The notes under the pieces were generated by a model. That model had not been told where the DNA came from and did no database searches. It worked only from the letters and a program-made list of their open reading frames with translations. A DNA stretch of 64,000 bases, taken from assembly GCA_038327655.1 (NCBI GenBank), contig JBBQLG010000008.1:15732-79731 (forward strand), read 5' to 3'. Each line of letters starts with the position of its first letter. The first letter of the stretch is position 1. The stretch comes from JBBQLG01 sp038327655. GTDB lineage: Bacteria > Bacteroidota > Bacteroidia > Cytophagales > Spirosomataceae. The position numbers were made by a program, and so were the translations under genes. Below are positions 1 through 8,723 of this stretch, piece by piece.

Positions 1-1
1 G

Positions 2-358
2 ATTCAGTCGGATGAGAGTCAAAACTCAGCCGGGGGAAGTCTGCTGCATCCGCTCACCGACCCCGCGCCGGATGAAGCCGAAGCCATTGCGATGGCCGGT
101 ATTACCGACGACGCCAAGGTGACGGAGCCAATGACGGAAGCCGAAAAAGCAGACTTTTCCGGAACGCCGACGCCCGCTAAAACGCCGACTGCTTTCCGGC
201 CCACCATGAAACCGGCTATTAAAACCGTTCCTGCCGAACCATCTATTGAACCGGAGCCAACGCCTGCACTGACGAAAAAACCCGCTTTTCGGCCCACCAT
301 GAAACCCGCAGCCCCGGCAAAACCGACGGATTCGGGTGCGTCGCAGGAGATAGATTAA
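2..358 (+). CDS. C-terminal tail of a complex I gene, probably nuoI (partial, 5' end outside window)
   Basis: The reading frame is open from the window edge and stops 12 bases before nuoJ. Only the tail is visible: an acidic stretch, then a Pro/Thr/Lys/Ala-rich low-complexity segment containing FRPTMKPA twice. No iron-sulfur cysteine motif lies in the visible part. In most bacteria nuoI directly precedes nuoJ, so position suggests this is the C-terminus of the 2x[4Fe-4S] subunit NuoI with a long Pro-rich extension. That identity is inferred from order alone. A separate small gene between nuoI and nuoJ is the alternative. Confidence 0.55.
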   Translation: MQSDESQNSAGGSLLHPLTDPAPDEAEAIAMAGITDDAKVTEPMTEAEKADFSGTPTPAKTPTAFRPTMKPAIKTVPAEPSIEPEPTPALTKKPAFRPTMKPAAPAKPTDSGASQEID

Positions 359-370
359 GTACGTAACTTT

Positions 371-925
371 ATGATTGAGATCGCTTTCTGGGGCTTTACG
401 GCCCTGACCATTTCGGGGGCATTGGCGTTGTTGCTGACGCGAAATGTTCTGTACGCAGCCTTTTTTCTCCTGTTGACACTCCTGGGCGTTGCTGGTCTTT
501 TTGTGCTGGCGAGTGCCGATTTTCTGGCCGTGGCGCAAATCATGATCTACGTGGGTGGGGTACTGGTGCTGGTCCTTTTCGGCGTTATGCTCACCCATAA
601 ACCCAGTACAGATTCGGGCACAGACAGTCAGCAGCCCAACCAGATACTATCCGGTCCGAAAGCCTGGCAGTCGGCCTGGTTCGTGCCGGTTTTGGTAGCA
701 GGCAGCCTGTTTTTTGGCTTATATGCGCTATTGGTCCGGGCCGATTTTACCCTGCTGACGCACGAACCGTTCCGACAGACAACAGTAGGCACCATTGGCG
801 TTCAACTGATGACGGAGTATAGTTTTCCGTTCGAGGTGGCCGGTATTTTATTGCTGGCAGCTTTAGTCGGAGCCGCCTACATTGCCTCGCCCAAAAAAGA
901 CCTGTATGCAAACGACCCCGATTGA
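371..925 (+). CDS. nuoJ: NADH-quinone oxidoreductase subunit J
   Basis: A 184-residue hydrophobic protein with the NuoJ pattern: an N-terminal helix pair, then ADFLAVAQIMIYVGGVLVLV, the conserved helix that forms part of the quinone-to-antiporter connection in complex I. The C-terminal end ILLLAALVGAAYIASPKK is also typical. It acts in the inner-membrane arm that couples NADH oxidation to proton translocation. The ATG follows the preceding gene by 12 bases, and nuoK starts inside its last codons, so the genes are translationally coupled. Length is within the usual range. Confidence 0.95.
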   Translation: MIEIAFWGFTALTISGALALLLTRNVLYAAFFLLLTLLGVAGLFVLASADFLAVAQIMIYVGGVLVLVLFGVMLTHKPSTDSGTDSQQPNQILSGPKAWQSAWFVPVLVAGSLFFGLYALLVRADFTLLTHEPFRQTTVGTIGVQLMTEYSFPFEVAGILLLAALVGAAYIASPKKDLYANDPD

Positions 926-1223
926 TCCGTCACTGTTCTTGTTCGTCGGCGCGGCACTGTTCAGCATTGGGTTGGCGGTAGTGCTGCTAAAACGGCATGC
1001 CATTGTCGTGCTGATGGGGGTTGAACTGATGCTGAATGCGGTCAACATCAACTTAGTTACCTTCAGTCAGTACGATCCCGACCGGATACAAGGGCAGATG
1101 CTGACCCTGTTTGTGTTGGTTGTGGCTGCGGCCGAAGCGGCTATTGCACTGGCCATTGTGCTACAGGTATACCGGCATTTCCGTACGGTGGAGTTGAACA
1201 AGCTGACGGATTTAAACGGATGA
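906..1223 (+). CDS. nuoK: NADH-quinone oxidoreductase subunit K
   Basis: A 105-residue protein with three membrane helices. Glu40 and Glu77 lie in the second and third helices and correspond to the two conserved glutamates of the NuoK proton path. I chose the ATG at 906 (MQTTPIDP), which overlaps nuoJ by 20 bases. An upstream ATG at 882 would add eight charged residues not expected in NuoK, which is normally about 100 residues. It lies in the membrane arm of complex I. The next gene is a non-complex-I oxygenase only 10 bases downstream. Confidence 0.93.
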   Translation: MQTTPIDPSLFLFVGAALFSIGLAVVLLKRHAIVVLMGVELMLNAVNINLVTFSQYDPDRIQGQMLTLFVLVVAAAEAAIALAIVLQVYRHFRTVELNKLTDLNG

Positions 1224-1233
1224 CTGCCAAGCA

Positions 1234-1860
1234 ATGACCGATTCTTTCGAGACTATAATTGACAGCATTGCGCAGGATGGCTACGGCGTACTGGATAACT
1301 TCCTGACAGCGGATGAAGTCGGGGCACTGGCGGCACAATTGCGCTACCGCCGGGCACAGGGCGTGTTTCGTACGGCGGGTGTCGGGCAGGGGCGGGCAAC
1401 GGTCGAAACCCAGATCCGGGGCGATGAGATTTTGTGGTTGGATGCCGCCAGCCTGACAACGGAAGAAGCTGCTTTCCTGGCCCGAATCGACCAGTTTCGG
1501 GAATATGTCAACAAGACGTGTTACATGGGCCTGCGGGATGCCGAGTTTCACTATGCCCTGTACCCGCCCGGCACGTTCTACAAACGCCACCTCGACCAGT
1601 TTCGCACCGGTCGCGTGGGTGGGGCGCAGCGTAAACTTTCCGTCATCTGCTACCTCAACGCCGACTGGATGGATACCGATGGTGGTCAGTTAGCCATTTA
1701 CCTCCCCAACACGGCGTCTGGTACCGAAGAAACCATCACCATCGAGCCATTGGGTGGTCGCCTGGTCTGTTTCGAGAGTGGCCGGTTGGAACACGAAGTA
1801 AAACCCGCCGGACGCGAACGGCTGAGCCTGACCGGTTGGTTGCGCACGGGCGACCTGTGA
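1234..1860 (+). CDS. 2-oxoglutarate/Fe(II) oxygenase (prolyl 4-hydroxylase-like) embedded in the nuo operon
   Basis: A 208-residue soluble protein with the double-stranded beta-helix iron site: His119 and Asp121 in YKRHLDQF, distal His187 in RLEHEV, and an Arg (GRERLSL, near 194-196) positioned to bind 2-oxoglutarate. The fold and size resemble the SM-20/P4Hc group of single-domain hydroxylases, some of which modify proteins. No signal peptide or membrane segment is visible, so it is cytoplasmic. It sits between nuoK (10-base gap) and nuoL (59-base gap) on the same strand. Its substrate cannot be read from sequence. A role in complex I or its assembly is only suggested by location. Confidence 0.82.
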   Translation: MTDSFETIIDSIAQDGYGVLDNFLTADEVGALAAQLRYRRAQGVFRTAGVGQGRATVETQIRGDEILWLDAASLTTEEAAFLARIDQFREYVNKTCYMGLRDAEFHYALYPPGTFYKRHLDQFRTGRVGGAQRKLSVICYLNADWMDTDGGQLAIYLPNTASGTEETITIEPLGGRLVCFESGRLEHEVKPAGRERLSLTGWLRTGDL

Positions 1861-1867
1861 CAGTCGT

Positions 1868-1898
1868 TTGGTTTCGGAACCGACAATGGGGATATTTG
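1868..1898 (+). promoter_or_regulatory. Possible internal promoter for nuoL
   Basis: TTG at 1868-1870, a 20-base spacer, and GATATTTG at 1891-1898 match the Bacteroidota -33/-7 consensus at all but one position. The nuoL ATG is 21 bases downstream. It would let nuoL-nuoM be transcribed separately from the oxygenase. The evidence is motif only. Confidence 0.35.
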
Positions 1899-1919
1899 TG
1901 GCCATTCTGAATAACCCCA

Positions 1920-3800
1920 ATGCCCGATTTTTCTCCTCTCTTCTGGCTTCTTGTTGTTGGCTGTCTGCCCTTTGCCGGGGCTGCGGTGCTTAGCCAGTTC
2001 CGGTCGGGCGTGGCAGCGGGCTGGGTTGCCGTTACCCTGACAATGCTCGGCTTGGTGGCGTCGGTTTGGTTGGCGACGCAGGTACCGGCTACACCCGTGG
2101 TCTGGCGGCAGGCGTGGGCGTCATTCGGCTCGATTACCATTCCCGTCAGTGTACAGTTCGACCGGTTGGCGGTGCTGATGCTGGTGCTGGTGCATCTGGT
2201 GGGGCTATTGGTGCAGGTTTACTCTATTTCATACCTCCGCACCGATGGCCGGTTGCCCCGTTACTTCGCATTTCTGCAACTGTTTATCGGCGCAATGCTC
2301 GGTATTGTGCTGGCGGGTAATCTGGTGGTGCTGTATGCCTTCTGGGAGTTGGTCGGGCTGGCCTCGTACCTGCTCATCGGTTTCTGGTACGACCGTCCGG
2401 CTGCGGTGGCTGCGGCCAAAAAAGCCTTTCTGATGAATCGTATCGGAGACATGGGCTTTCTGATCGGTATTTTTCTGACGATTTATTTCCTGCATACCAC
2501 CGAGTTAACGGCTTTCACCGCAGCCCTGCCAACGCTGGCGGGCGTGTGTCTCTTCATGGGGTGTATGGGTAAATCGGCGCAGTTTCCGTTGTTGACCTGG
2601 CTGCCCGACGCCATGGAAGGTCCCACGCCCGTATCGGCACTGCTGCACGCAGCCACGATGGTAGCCGCTGGTATTTTTCTGCTGGCGCGTATTCATCCGC
2701 TGCTCTCCCCCGATGCGCTGTTGATTATCCTCCTCATCGGCACCATCACCACCATCTGGGGCGGTTACTCGGCCCTTTGCCAAACGGATATCAAGAAGGT
2801 ACTGGCCTTCTCAACGATCTCGCAGTTGGGGCTAATGGTAGCTGCGATGGGAACCGGTAACCCAAATGGAGCGATGTTTCATTTGCTGACGCACGCGTTT
2901 TTTAAAGCGGGTCTGTTCCTGAGTGCCGGGGCCGTGATCCACGCCGTACATTCGCAGGAGATGGGTCAGATGGGTGGGCTGCGAACCAAACTGCCAATCA
3001 CGTTTTGGGTGTATACTGCTTGTGCGGCCGCGCTGGTTGGTCTGCCTTTGTTCTCCGGTTTTCTGTCGAAAGAAGCCATTTTGGGTGGGACCGTAAGCTG
3101 GGCGATGCAGCGGGGTGGGGGCATGGCCTGGGTTATTCCGGGGTTACTGATCGCGTCGTCCGGCTTGACTGCCGTGTACATGGCCCGGCAGTGGCGGCTG
3201 GTTTTTTTCGGCCCTCCGCGTTATCCGTCGAGTGTTCACCCGCATGAAGCCGACGCACCGATGACCGTTCCGATGGGGGTGCTGGCTGCTTTATCGGTGG
3301 CATTCTGGTTTTCGTTGAATCCGTTTTCGGCGCACGGTAGCTGGTTTTTCCGGCTTTTTCCCATGGCCGAAGTCGACGTGCCGATCTGGTTAGGTATGGT
3401 GTCGGTTGGGTTGGCCGGGTTGGGGATTGCGCTTGGCTTTCGCCTGCCCGAACCCAATCCGATGCATTTTTGGGTGCGGCTTTCCGTTCGGTACGGCTTC
3501 CTCGACGAATGGTACAACATCCTGTTTATTCGCCCCGTCCGGCAGTTGGCCCGGCGACTGTATCAGGCCGATCAGCGGGTGGTCGATGGCGTGGTGAATG
3601 GCCTGGGGATGGGGTCGGTCGTGTTTGCGCACCTGATAAGCTGGTTCGATCGCTACATTATTGATGGATTAGTGAATGGCTCGGTGTGGCTGGCCGGTCG
3701 GATCGGCAAACTCATCCGGTCGCTGCAAAGCGGTCAGGTTCAGTCCTATATTGCTACGGCCGTAGTTAGTTTTCTACTGCTGCTCTGGTGGCTTTTGTAA
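1920..3800 (+). CDS. nuoL: NADH-quinone oxidoreductase subunit L
   Basis: A 626-residue polytopic antiporter-like subunit, close to the roughly 613 residues of E. coli NuoL. Glu143 (FWELVGLASY) and Lys218 (MGKSAQFPL) match the essential Glu/Lys pair of the family. The motif WLPDAMEGPTPVSALLHAAT and the HAFFKAGLFL segment are diagnostic. The C-terminal part carries the long amphipathic lateral-helix region and a final transmembrane helix. It forms the distal proton channel of complex I. The ATG at 1920 follows a non-coding gap holding a possible promoter. Confidence 0.96.
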   Translation: MPDFSPLFWLLVVGCLPFAGAAVLSQFRSGVAAGWVAVTLTMLGLVASVWLATQVPATPVVWRQAWASFGSITIPVSVQFDRLAVLMLVLVHLVGLLVQVYSISYLRTDGRLPRYFAFLQLFIGAMLGIVLAGNLVVLYAFWELVGLASYLLIGFWYDRPAAVAAAKKAFLMNRIGDMGFLIGIFLTIYFLHTTELTAFTAALPTLAGVCLFMGCMGKSAQFPLLTWLPDAMEGPTPVSALLHAATMVAAGIFLLARIHPLLSPDALLIILLIGTITTIWGGYSALCQTDIKKVLAFSTISQLGLMVAAMGTGNPNGAMFHLLTHAFFKAGLFLSAGAVIHAVHSQEMGQMGGLRTKLPITFWVYTACAAALVGLPLFSGFLSKEAILGGTVSWAMQRGGGMAWVIPGLLIASSGLTAVYMARQWRLVFFGPPRYPSSVHPHEADAPMTVPMGVLAALSVAFWFSLNPFSAHGSWFFRLFPMAEVDVPIWLGMVSVGLAGLGIALGFRLPEPNPMHFWVRLSVRYGFLDEWYNILFIRPVRQLARRLYQADQRVVDGVVNGLGMGSVVFAHLISWFDRYIIDGLVNGSVWLAGRIGKLIRSLQSGQVQSYIATAVVSFLLLLWWLL

Positions 3801-3870
3801 TATATTCCGGCAGGCGCCCACGTTTGCCCAGGTCAGATTATCGGTGGAGGTGGGCCTCCGCTTTACGTGC

Positions 3871-5538
3871 ATGATTTTATCGTTACTGATTTTTTTACCG
3901 TTGATCGGTGCAGCACTGGTCGCTCTGTGGCCCGATGTCCGGCGCGACGATCTGAAATGGATCGCCTTAATCTCGACCGGTGCCGAACTGGTGCTGGCCG
4001 GGCTGGCGTACCGGCAATTCGATCCGGCAGACGGTGGTTATCAACTTCTCGAACAGGCCAACTGGATTACCCTGCCGCTGGGTAGTCTGGGCGTGGTCTC
4101 GATTGATTACCTGCTGGGTGTCGATGGCATTAGTCTGCCATTGGTCATTTTATCGGCATTGGTGCTGCTGGTGGGCGTGGTCGCATCCTGGGCCATTACG
4201 GAGCGGGTAAAGGCTTATTTCGCGCTGTACCTCCTGCTGACGAGTGCCGTCATCGGCTGTTTTATCGCCCTCGACTTTTTCCTGTTCTTCCTGTTTTTCG
4301 AGTTTATGCTCCTGCCCATGTACTTCCTGATCGGGCTGTGGGGCGGGCCGCGCCGGGAGTATGCGTCCATCAAATTCTTTCTCTACACGCTGTTTGGCTC
4401 CGTCCTGATTTTGTTGGTGATGATTGCGCTGTACCTGTCCGTGATGGACCCCGTCAGCACGGCCATTGGACTTGGACTGGCTACCGAACCGGGCGAAGTA
4501 ACGGATCAGATTATTCAGCAGGTTCAGTTCCAACTCATCCACGGGCAACTGCAGCCTTCGGAACTGGTACACACCTTCGACCTGCGCTACATGGCCGACG
4601 GCCACAATTACCTGCCCGACTCACTGCTGAATGGCCTGCGCGAAGTGGGCGTTGGCGACTGGTCGGCGCGTAGTCTGGCATTCTGGGCGCTGTTTCTGGG
4701 CTTTGCCATTAAACTGCCCATCGTGCCGGTGCATACCTGGTTGCCGGATGCTCACGTAGAGGCTCCCACGCCGGTGTCGGTGGTGCTGGCGGGGGTGCTG
4801 CTCAAAATTGGCGGTTATGGTTTTATCCGAATTGCCTGGAGCCTGTTTCCCGATGTGGCCGCCGACTATGCCGTCTGGCTGGCCGGTCTGGGCGTTTTGT
4901 CCATCGTTTACGGTGGTCTGAACGCGCTGGCGCAGTACGATCTAAAGAAGATGATCGCCTATTCGTCAATATCACACATGGGATTTGTCCTGCTCGGTAT
5001 TGCGTCCATCACGGCCGAGGGCGTCAACGGGGCGGTGTACCAGATGGTGAGCCACGGCGTGTTGTCGGCGATGCTGTTTCTGCTAACGGGCGTGATTTAC
5101 GACCGGACCCACGACCGGCGTATCGACTCGTACCGGGGCCTGAATCAGGTGATGCCGCAGTACGCTACCCTTACCGCCGTGGCTTTTTTCGCGTCGCTGG
5201 GGCTACCGGGCTTCTCTGGTTTCGTGGGGGAGTTGTTTACGCTGATGGGTAGTTTTCAGTCCACCTGGCTGCCCGGCTGGCTCACGGCCGTTGCCACGCT
5301 GGGCATCGTGCTGGCGGCAGCGTATTTCCTCTGGACGCTGCAACGCATGTTTTTCGGCCCCTACTGGAACCGCCACGACGCGGGCGATGGCCTGACAATG
5401 CTCACTGACCTGACACCCCGTGAACGCTGGCTGCTCATTCCGCTCGGCGCACTGGCGTTGATTTTAGGGCTGTTTCCGAACCTGATTTTTAGCCTCAGTC
5501 AGGCGTCCGTCACGCGGTGGCTGCTGCCCTTTCAATGA
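3871..5538 (+). CDS. nuoM: NADH-quinone oxidoreductase subunit M, with an internal insertion
   Basis: A 555-residue antiporter-like subunit. Glu144 in LFFEFMLLPMYF and Lys281 in AIKLPIVPVHTW are the functional pair, and WLPDAHVEAPTPVSVVLAGV is the family signature. In E. coli the equivalent residues are about 90 apart. Here they are 137 apart because of a hydrophilic insert at roughly 193-265. The ATG at 3871 gives a standard hydrophobic N-terminus (MILSLLIFLPLIGA). A GTG at 3844 would add nine residues. No nuoN follows: the operon ends in a hairpin against the convergent lptD. Confidence 0.95.
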   Translation: MILSLLIFLPLIGAALVALWPDVRRDDLKWIALISTGAELVLAGLAYRQFDPADGGYQLLEQANWITLPLGSLGVVSIDYLLGVDGISLPLVILSALVLLVGVVASWAITERVKAYFALYLLLTSAVIGCFIALDFFLFFLFFEFMLLPMYFLIGLWGGPRREYASIKFFLYTLFGSVLILLVMIALYLSVMDPVSTAIGLGLATEPGEVTDQIIQQVQFQLIHGQLQPSELVHTFDLRYMADGHNYLPDSLLNGLREVGVGDWSARSLAFWALFLGFAIKLPIVPVHTWLPDAHVEAPTPVSVVLAGVLLKIGGYGFIRIAWSLFPDVAADYAVWLAGLGVLSIVYGGLNALAQYDLKKMIAYSSISHMGFVLLGIASITAEGVNGAVYQMVSHGVLSAMLFLLTGVIYDRTHDRRIDSYRGLNQVMPQYATLTAVAFFASLGLPGFSGFVGELFTLMGSFQSTWLPGWLTAVATLGIVLAAAYFLWTLQRMFFGPYWNRHDAGDGLTMLTDLTPRERWLLIPLGALALILGLFPNLIFSLSQASVTRWLLPFQ

Positions 5539-5615
5539 GTGAATTGGTGAATGAGTGGTTGAGCGAATAAAAAAACCAGGCATTCGCTCACTCACTCATT
5601 CATTCACCAATTCAC
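5539..5615. terminator. Long stuttering inverted repeat between convergent nuoM and lptD
   Basis: The left arm (5539-5568) starts at the base after the nuoM stop, and the right arm (5582-5615) ends eight bases before the lptD stop. The arms are built from repeated GAATGAGTGA-like words and pair except for a four-base slip. The loop holds an A8 run. It probably terminates transcription in both directions. Confidence 0.7.
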
Positions 5616-5623
5616 CTATTCTC

Positions 5624-8600
5624 CTACCGATAGGCCCCCCCAAATCCGCCACTGTCGTAGAAACTCCGGCGACGGCTCAACTTTAACTCCTGCAAAATGG
5701 CCGACCGGACCCGCAGATCGAACGAGTAGTTGCTGGACCGCTGGGCACTACCGGCGTAGGGCGTCCAGTTGAACGACATTTCCCAGCAGTGCAGGTCGCG
5801 GTTAATGCCCACCGTCGTCAGCGAAGGCGATTTGTACGTAAAATCATACCCTGTATTGAACGTGAATTTCCACTTCGGCGTCAGGCTGAAATCGCCGGTT
5901 AGGGTCAGGGCCTGCACCACGTTGCTCTGTACGGGCGTGTATTTGTTGATGCTCAGCGTGTAGCTGATGTTCACCGACCACGGAATGTTGAAATCGACGT
6001 ACAGGTCCGGGTTCTGGTTAATGGCCCCGATGGTAGCGTCGGATACACCAGCGGCTCGTTTGGGCTTATTGGCTCCTTTGGGCGCCAGCCGGGTACTCAG
6101 GTAGAAGTTCAGGTTGGTCAGCCGTGCCAGCCCCTGACCCGATAAAAGGGCAAATTTCTGTACGCGTGGGTAGGCCGTAGTGCTGTCGGGCCGGGGTACC
6201 TGAAGCTGTCGCGGAATGGCCGGGTAGTACGTTCCCGCCGTTGAGTACGGATAATAATAGCCGCCCGGTACGGCCCGGTACGCGTAGGGGTCTAAGGTGG
6301 AGGAGAAGTTAAAATTGACGTTTTTGAAAATCTGTGTGTTGGCACTGATCTGAATCGGCGAGAAATTATACCCGTCGATGGCCAGCAGGTTGTAGCTGCC
6401 GTTGATGCTGATGTTGTCGAACAGGGGTATTTTTTTGAACTCCTTCCCCGTCGTGTCGTCTTTGATACGGACTTTCATTTCCAACTGGTTCACGATCCCG
6501 AACGAAATGTTGGCCTGCTGCCCCGGCGCACTGCTACCGTAACCTCCACCAAAACCCCGATACCGCGAAAACTTGCGCCGGTAATCCGGCAGGTACGCCA
6601 ATGGCCCGTCGGCGGGGGTTCGGCCAAAGTCCAGCGTCTGAAAAAAGCCAAAGGCCGAACTGGAGAAGTCGGGCGTGTAGCTGAAAGAAATGGACGGTGC
6701 AATGGTGTGGCGGATGGCCTCGATGCGTTTCCCCCGGATAAAATACGTGCCGTAGAGCCTGGTGTTCATGCTGGCACTTACCGCGAAGTTGTAGGTAGGG
6801 AAAAAACCCCTTGCGGTGTCGATGCGCACCGAGTCGGTCCTTTTGATGTAGCTGTAATTCAACTGTTTGGTGTACACATCGCCCTGAATGGAGAAGCCGG
6901 GTGTGAGGTTGATGTATTTCAGTAATTTCACGTTTGGCAGCGACACCGGAATGCTGTAGCGGATGGTGGGCTGGGAATTTTGTAGAATCCGGGGGAGGTT
7001 GGCGAGGTTGAACGCCACTAAATTGGGGTCGGCAGTGGTAACAATCAGGCCCCGGCGAATCTGGTCGGCCCGCAGTAAACTGTCCTGAATAATCTGCACC
7101 CGGCTTTTGGTAATCCGGCCCGCCACCACGAACCCCAGCCCGGTGGTGTCGAAAACGGTACGGATGGTGTTGCTGATGGCGTAGCTGGCACTGACATCCA
7201 GGCCCAGCCGGAAACTCTCGAACCAGCGGCCCGTACCCCCTTTGAGCGCAAACGGAGCAATCTGATTCAGACCGAAGTTAAAATCCGTAGAGATGTCCGT
7301 TTTGCCGTTGGTCCGTATGCCCGTGCGCTGGTCCAACTGCCCGAACTGCTGGTTCACCCGGATGTTGGCCCCGGCGCGGGCGTACTGCCCCAGCGTCCGG
7401 CTGTACTGCACCGACGACCCGGCCACGTTGGAGATATACCGCTGCGTATCGTACGAGTTATAGGAGTTATAACTGTTGCTGCTCACGTTTACATTGGCCG
7501 AGAACGACCCCCGTCCGTGCGGAATGGGGGCGTGCGACCAGGTCAGCGAAAAATCGTTTCGGGGCTTATTGGTGGTGTCGACCCGGTCGCCGGAGCGGTT
7601 GCGGGCAAAGCTCAGGTTAATGCCCCCGCTGTAGCGATACTTTTTGTTGTAGGCCGATGAGACACCCAGTCCCCAGCTTCCGCGCGAATAGATCTGCCCC
7701 CGAAACTGCAACCCAAGGTTTTCGTTCACGGCTAAGTAATAGCCGCCATCGCGCAGGTAAAAGCCCCTTCCGTTGGGTTCTTCGCCGTACTGCGGCACAA
7801 TAATGCCCGATACACCGATGTCTTTTTTCTTGGGAAACGGAAAAAAACCAAACGGCAGGCCAATGGGCAAAGGAATCTGGTTGATGACCAGGTTGAACGG
7901 TCCCGCCACTACCTGTTTATTTTTGACGACTTTTAGTCGGGGGGCGTTAATGTGAAAGTGCGGAGTGGCCAGATTACACGTGGTGTAAATGGCCCCCCGG
8001 ATGTAGAGATTATCTTCGTTGTCTTTTTTTACGTTTTTACCGCGAATATTTCCTTCGCCCTGCTGGGTAATAACACCCTGGATCAGCCCTTTTTTAGACT
8101 TGAAATTATACCGTATTTCTTTGGCGTCGTATTTCTCGGAGCCGTCCTGAAAAACGGGTTGACCAATGGTTTTTTTTGCCGTTGAATCATAACGTCCTTT
8201 GGCGTACACTTCATTGGTGCGATAATTGAGCTTAATATAATCAGCTTTGAGCGTAATTTGCCCGTAGGTAACCTGCGCTTCGCCAAAAAGCTCCATCGTT
8301 TGTGTATTGCTCTCAAACCGGCTGGAGTCCTTGGAGGTGTATTTGACCGTGGTGGCAAAGGTCGCGTCGGCCTGAGTCGTGTCTTTAGCCGCTATCGCCC
8401 GTTGCGTGGTATCGCTGCCCGTAGTGCCCGTAACCGAACGTATACCCGATGGGCGGGTGGGCGTAACCGTCTGACTGGTCGGCCGGGTTAGCCCACCGGT
8501 CGGGCGGGGCGGAACCGGGCGGGCGGGCGTTTGCGCCAGTACGATAACTGAACTGGCCGGTAGCCATAAAAACAGCCAGACCAGCCGCCAGGCGATGGGG

Positions 8601-8638
8601 TGGCGTACACTAAAATACGATGTGATGAGAGTTGTCAA
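5624..8638 (-). CDS. lptD: LPS-assembly outer-membrane protein LptD (OstA-like)
   Basis: About 1004 residues. There is a hydrophobic leader ending VIVLAQ, a Pro/Thr-rich linker, an OstA/LptA-like beta-jellyroll region (FGEAQVTYGQITLKADYIKL, then YAKGRYDST), and a very long C-terminal beta-barrel rich in alternating aromatic residues. The role is insertion of LPS into the outer leaflet. I chose a TTG start at 8636-8638, because an exact -7 box (TACCTTTG) lies about 40 bases upstream and the signal peptide follows at once. An ATG at 8725 is also in frame but would place that promoter inside the gene and overlap the amidase start. Symbol by family; Bacteroidota members are divergent. Confidence 0.82.
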   Translation of the reverse strand: MTTLITSYFSVRHPIAWRLVWLFLWLPASSVIVLAQTPARPVPPRPTGGLTRPTSQTVTPTRPSGIRSVTGTTGSDTTQRAIAAKDTTQADATFATTVKYTSKDSSRFESNTQTMELFGEAQVTYGQITLKADYIKLNYRTNEVYAKGRYDSTAKKTIGQPVFQDGSEKYDAKEIRYNFKSKKGLIQGVITQQGEGNIRGKNVKKDNEDNLYIRGAIYTTCNLATPHFHINAPRLKVVKNKQVVAGPFNLVINQIPLPIGLPFGFFPFPKKKDIGVSGIIVPQYGEEPNGRGFYLRDGGYYLAVNENLGLQFRGQIYSRGSWGLGVSSAYNKKYRYSGGINLSFARNRSGDRVDTTNKPRNDFSLTWSHAPIPHGRGSFSANVNVSSNSYNSYNSYDTQRYISNVAGSSVQYSRTLGQYARAGANIRVNQQFGQLDQRTGIRTNGKTDISTDFNFGLNQIAPFALKGGTGRWFESFRLGLDVSASYAISNTIRTVFDTTGLGFVVAGRITKSRVQIIQDSLLRADQIRRGLIVTTADPNLVAFNLANLPRILQNSQPTIRYSIPVSLPNVKLLKYINLTPGFSIQGDVYTKQLNYSYIKRTDSVRIDTARGFFPTYNFAVSASMNTRLYGTYFIRGKRIEAIRHTIAPSISFSYTPDFSSSAFGFFQTLDFGRTPADGPLAYLPDYRRKFSRYRGFGGGYGSSAPGQQANISFGIVNQLEMKVRIKDDTTGKEFKKIPLFDNISINGSYNLLAIDGYNFSPIQISANTQIFKNVNFNFSSTLDPYAYRAVPGGYYYPYSTAGTYYPAIPRQLQVPRPDSTTAYPRVQKFALLSGQGLARLTNLNFYLSTRLAPKGANKPKRAAGVSDATIGAINQNPDLYVDFNIPWSVNISYTLSINKYTPVQSNVVQALTLTGDFSLTPKWKFTFNTGYDFTYKSPSLTTVGINRDLHCWEMSFNWTPYAGSAQRSSNYSFDLRVRSAILQELKLSRRRSFYDSGGFGGAYR

Positions 8639-8679
8639 CGAATCTATAATTACCGGGCATCCTGTGGTGGCCGGGTTTG

Positions 8680-8687
8680 CAAAGGTA
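8680..8687 (-). promoter_or_regulatory. Putative -7 promoter box of lptD
   Basis: On the minus strand this reads TACCTTTG, an exact TAnnTTTG match, 42 bases before the TTG chosen as lptD start. I see no good TTG at -33. Confidence 0.45.
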
Positions 8688-8723
8688 TTCACCAACGTTT
8701 GTCCTGATACCGCCTTGAAACGC

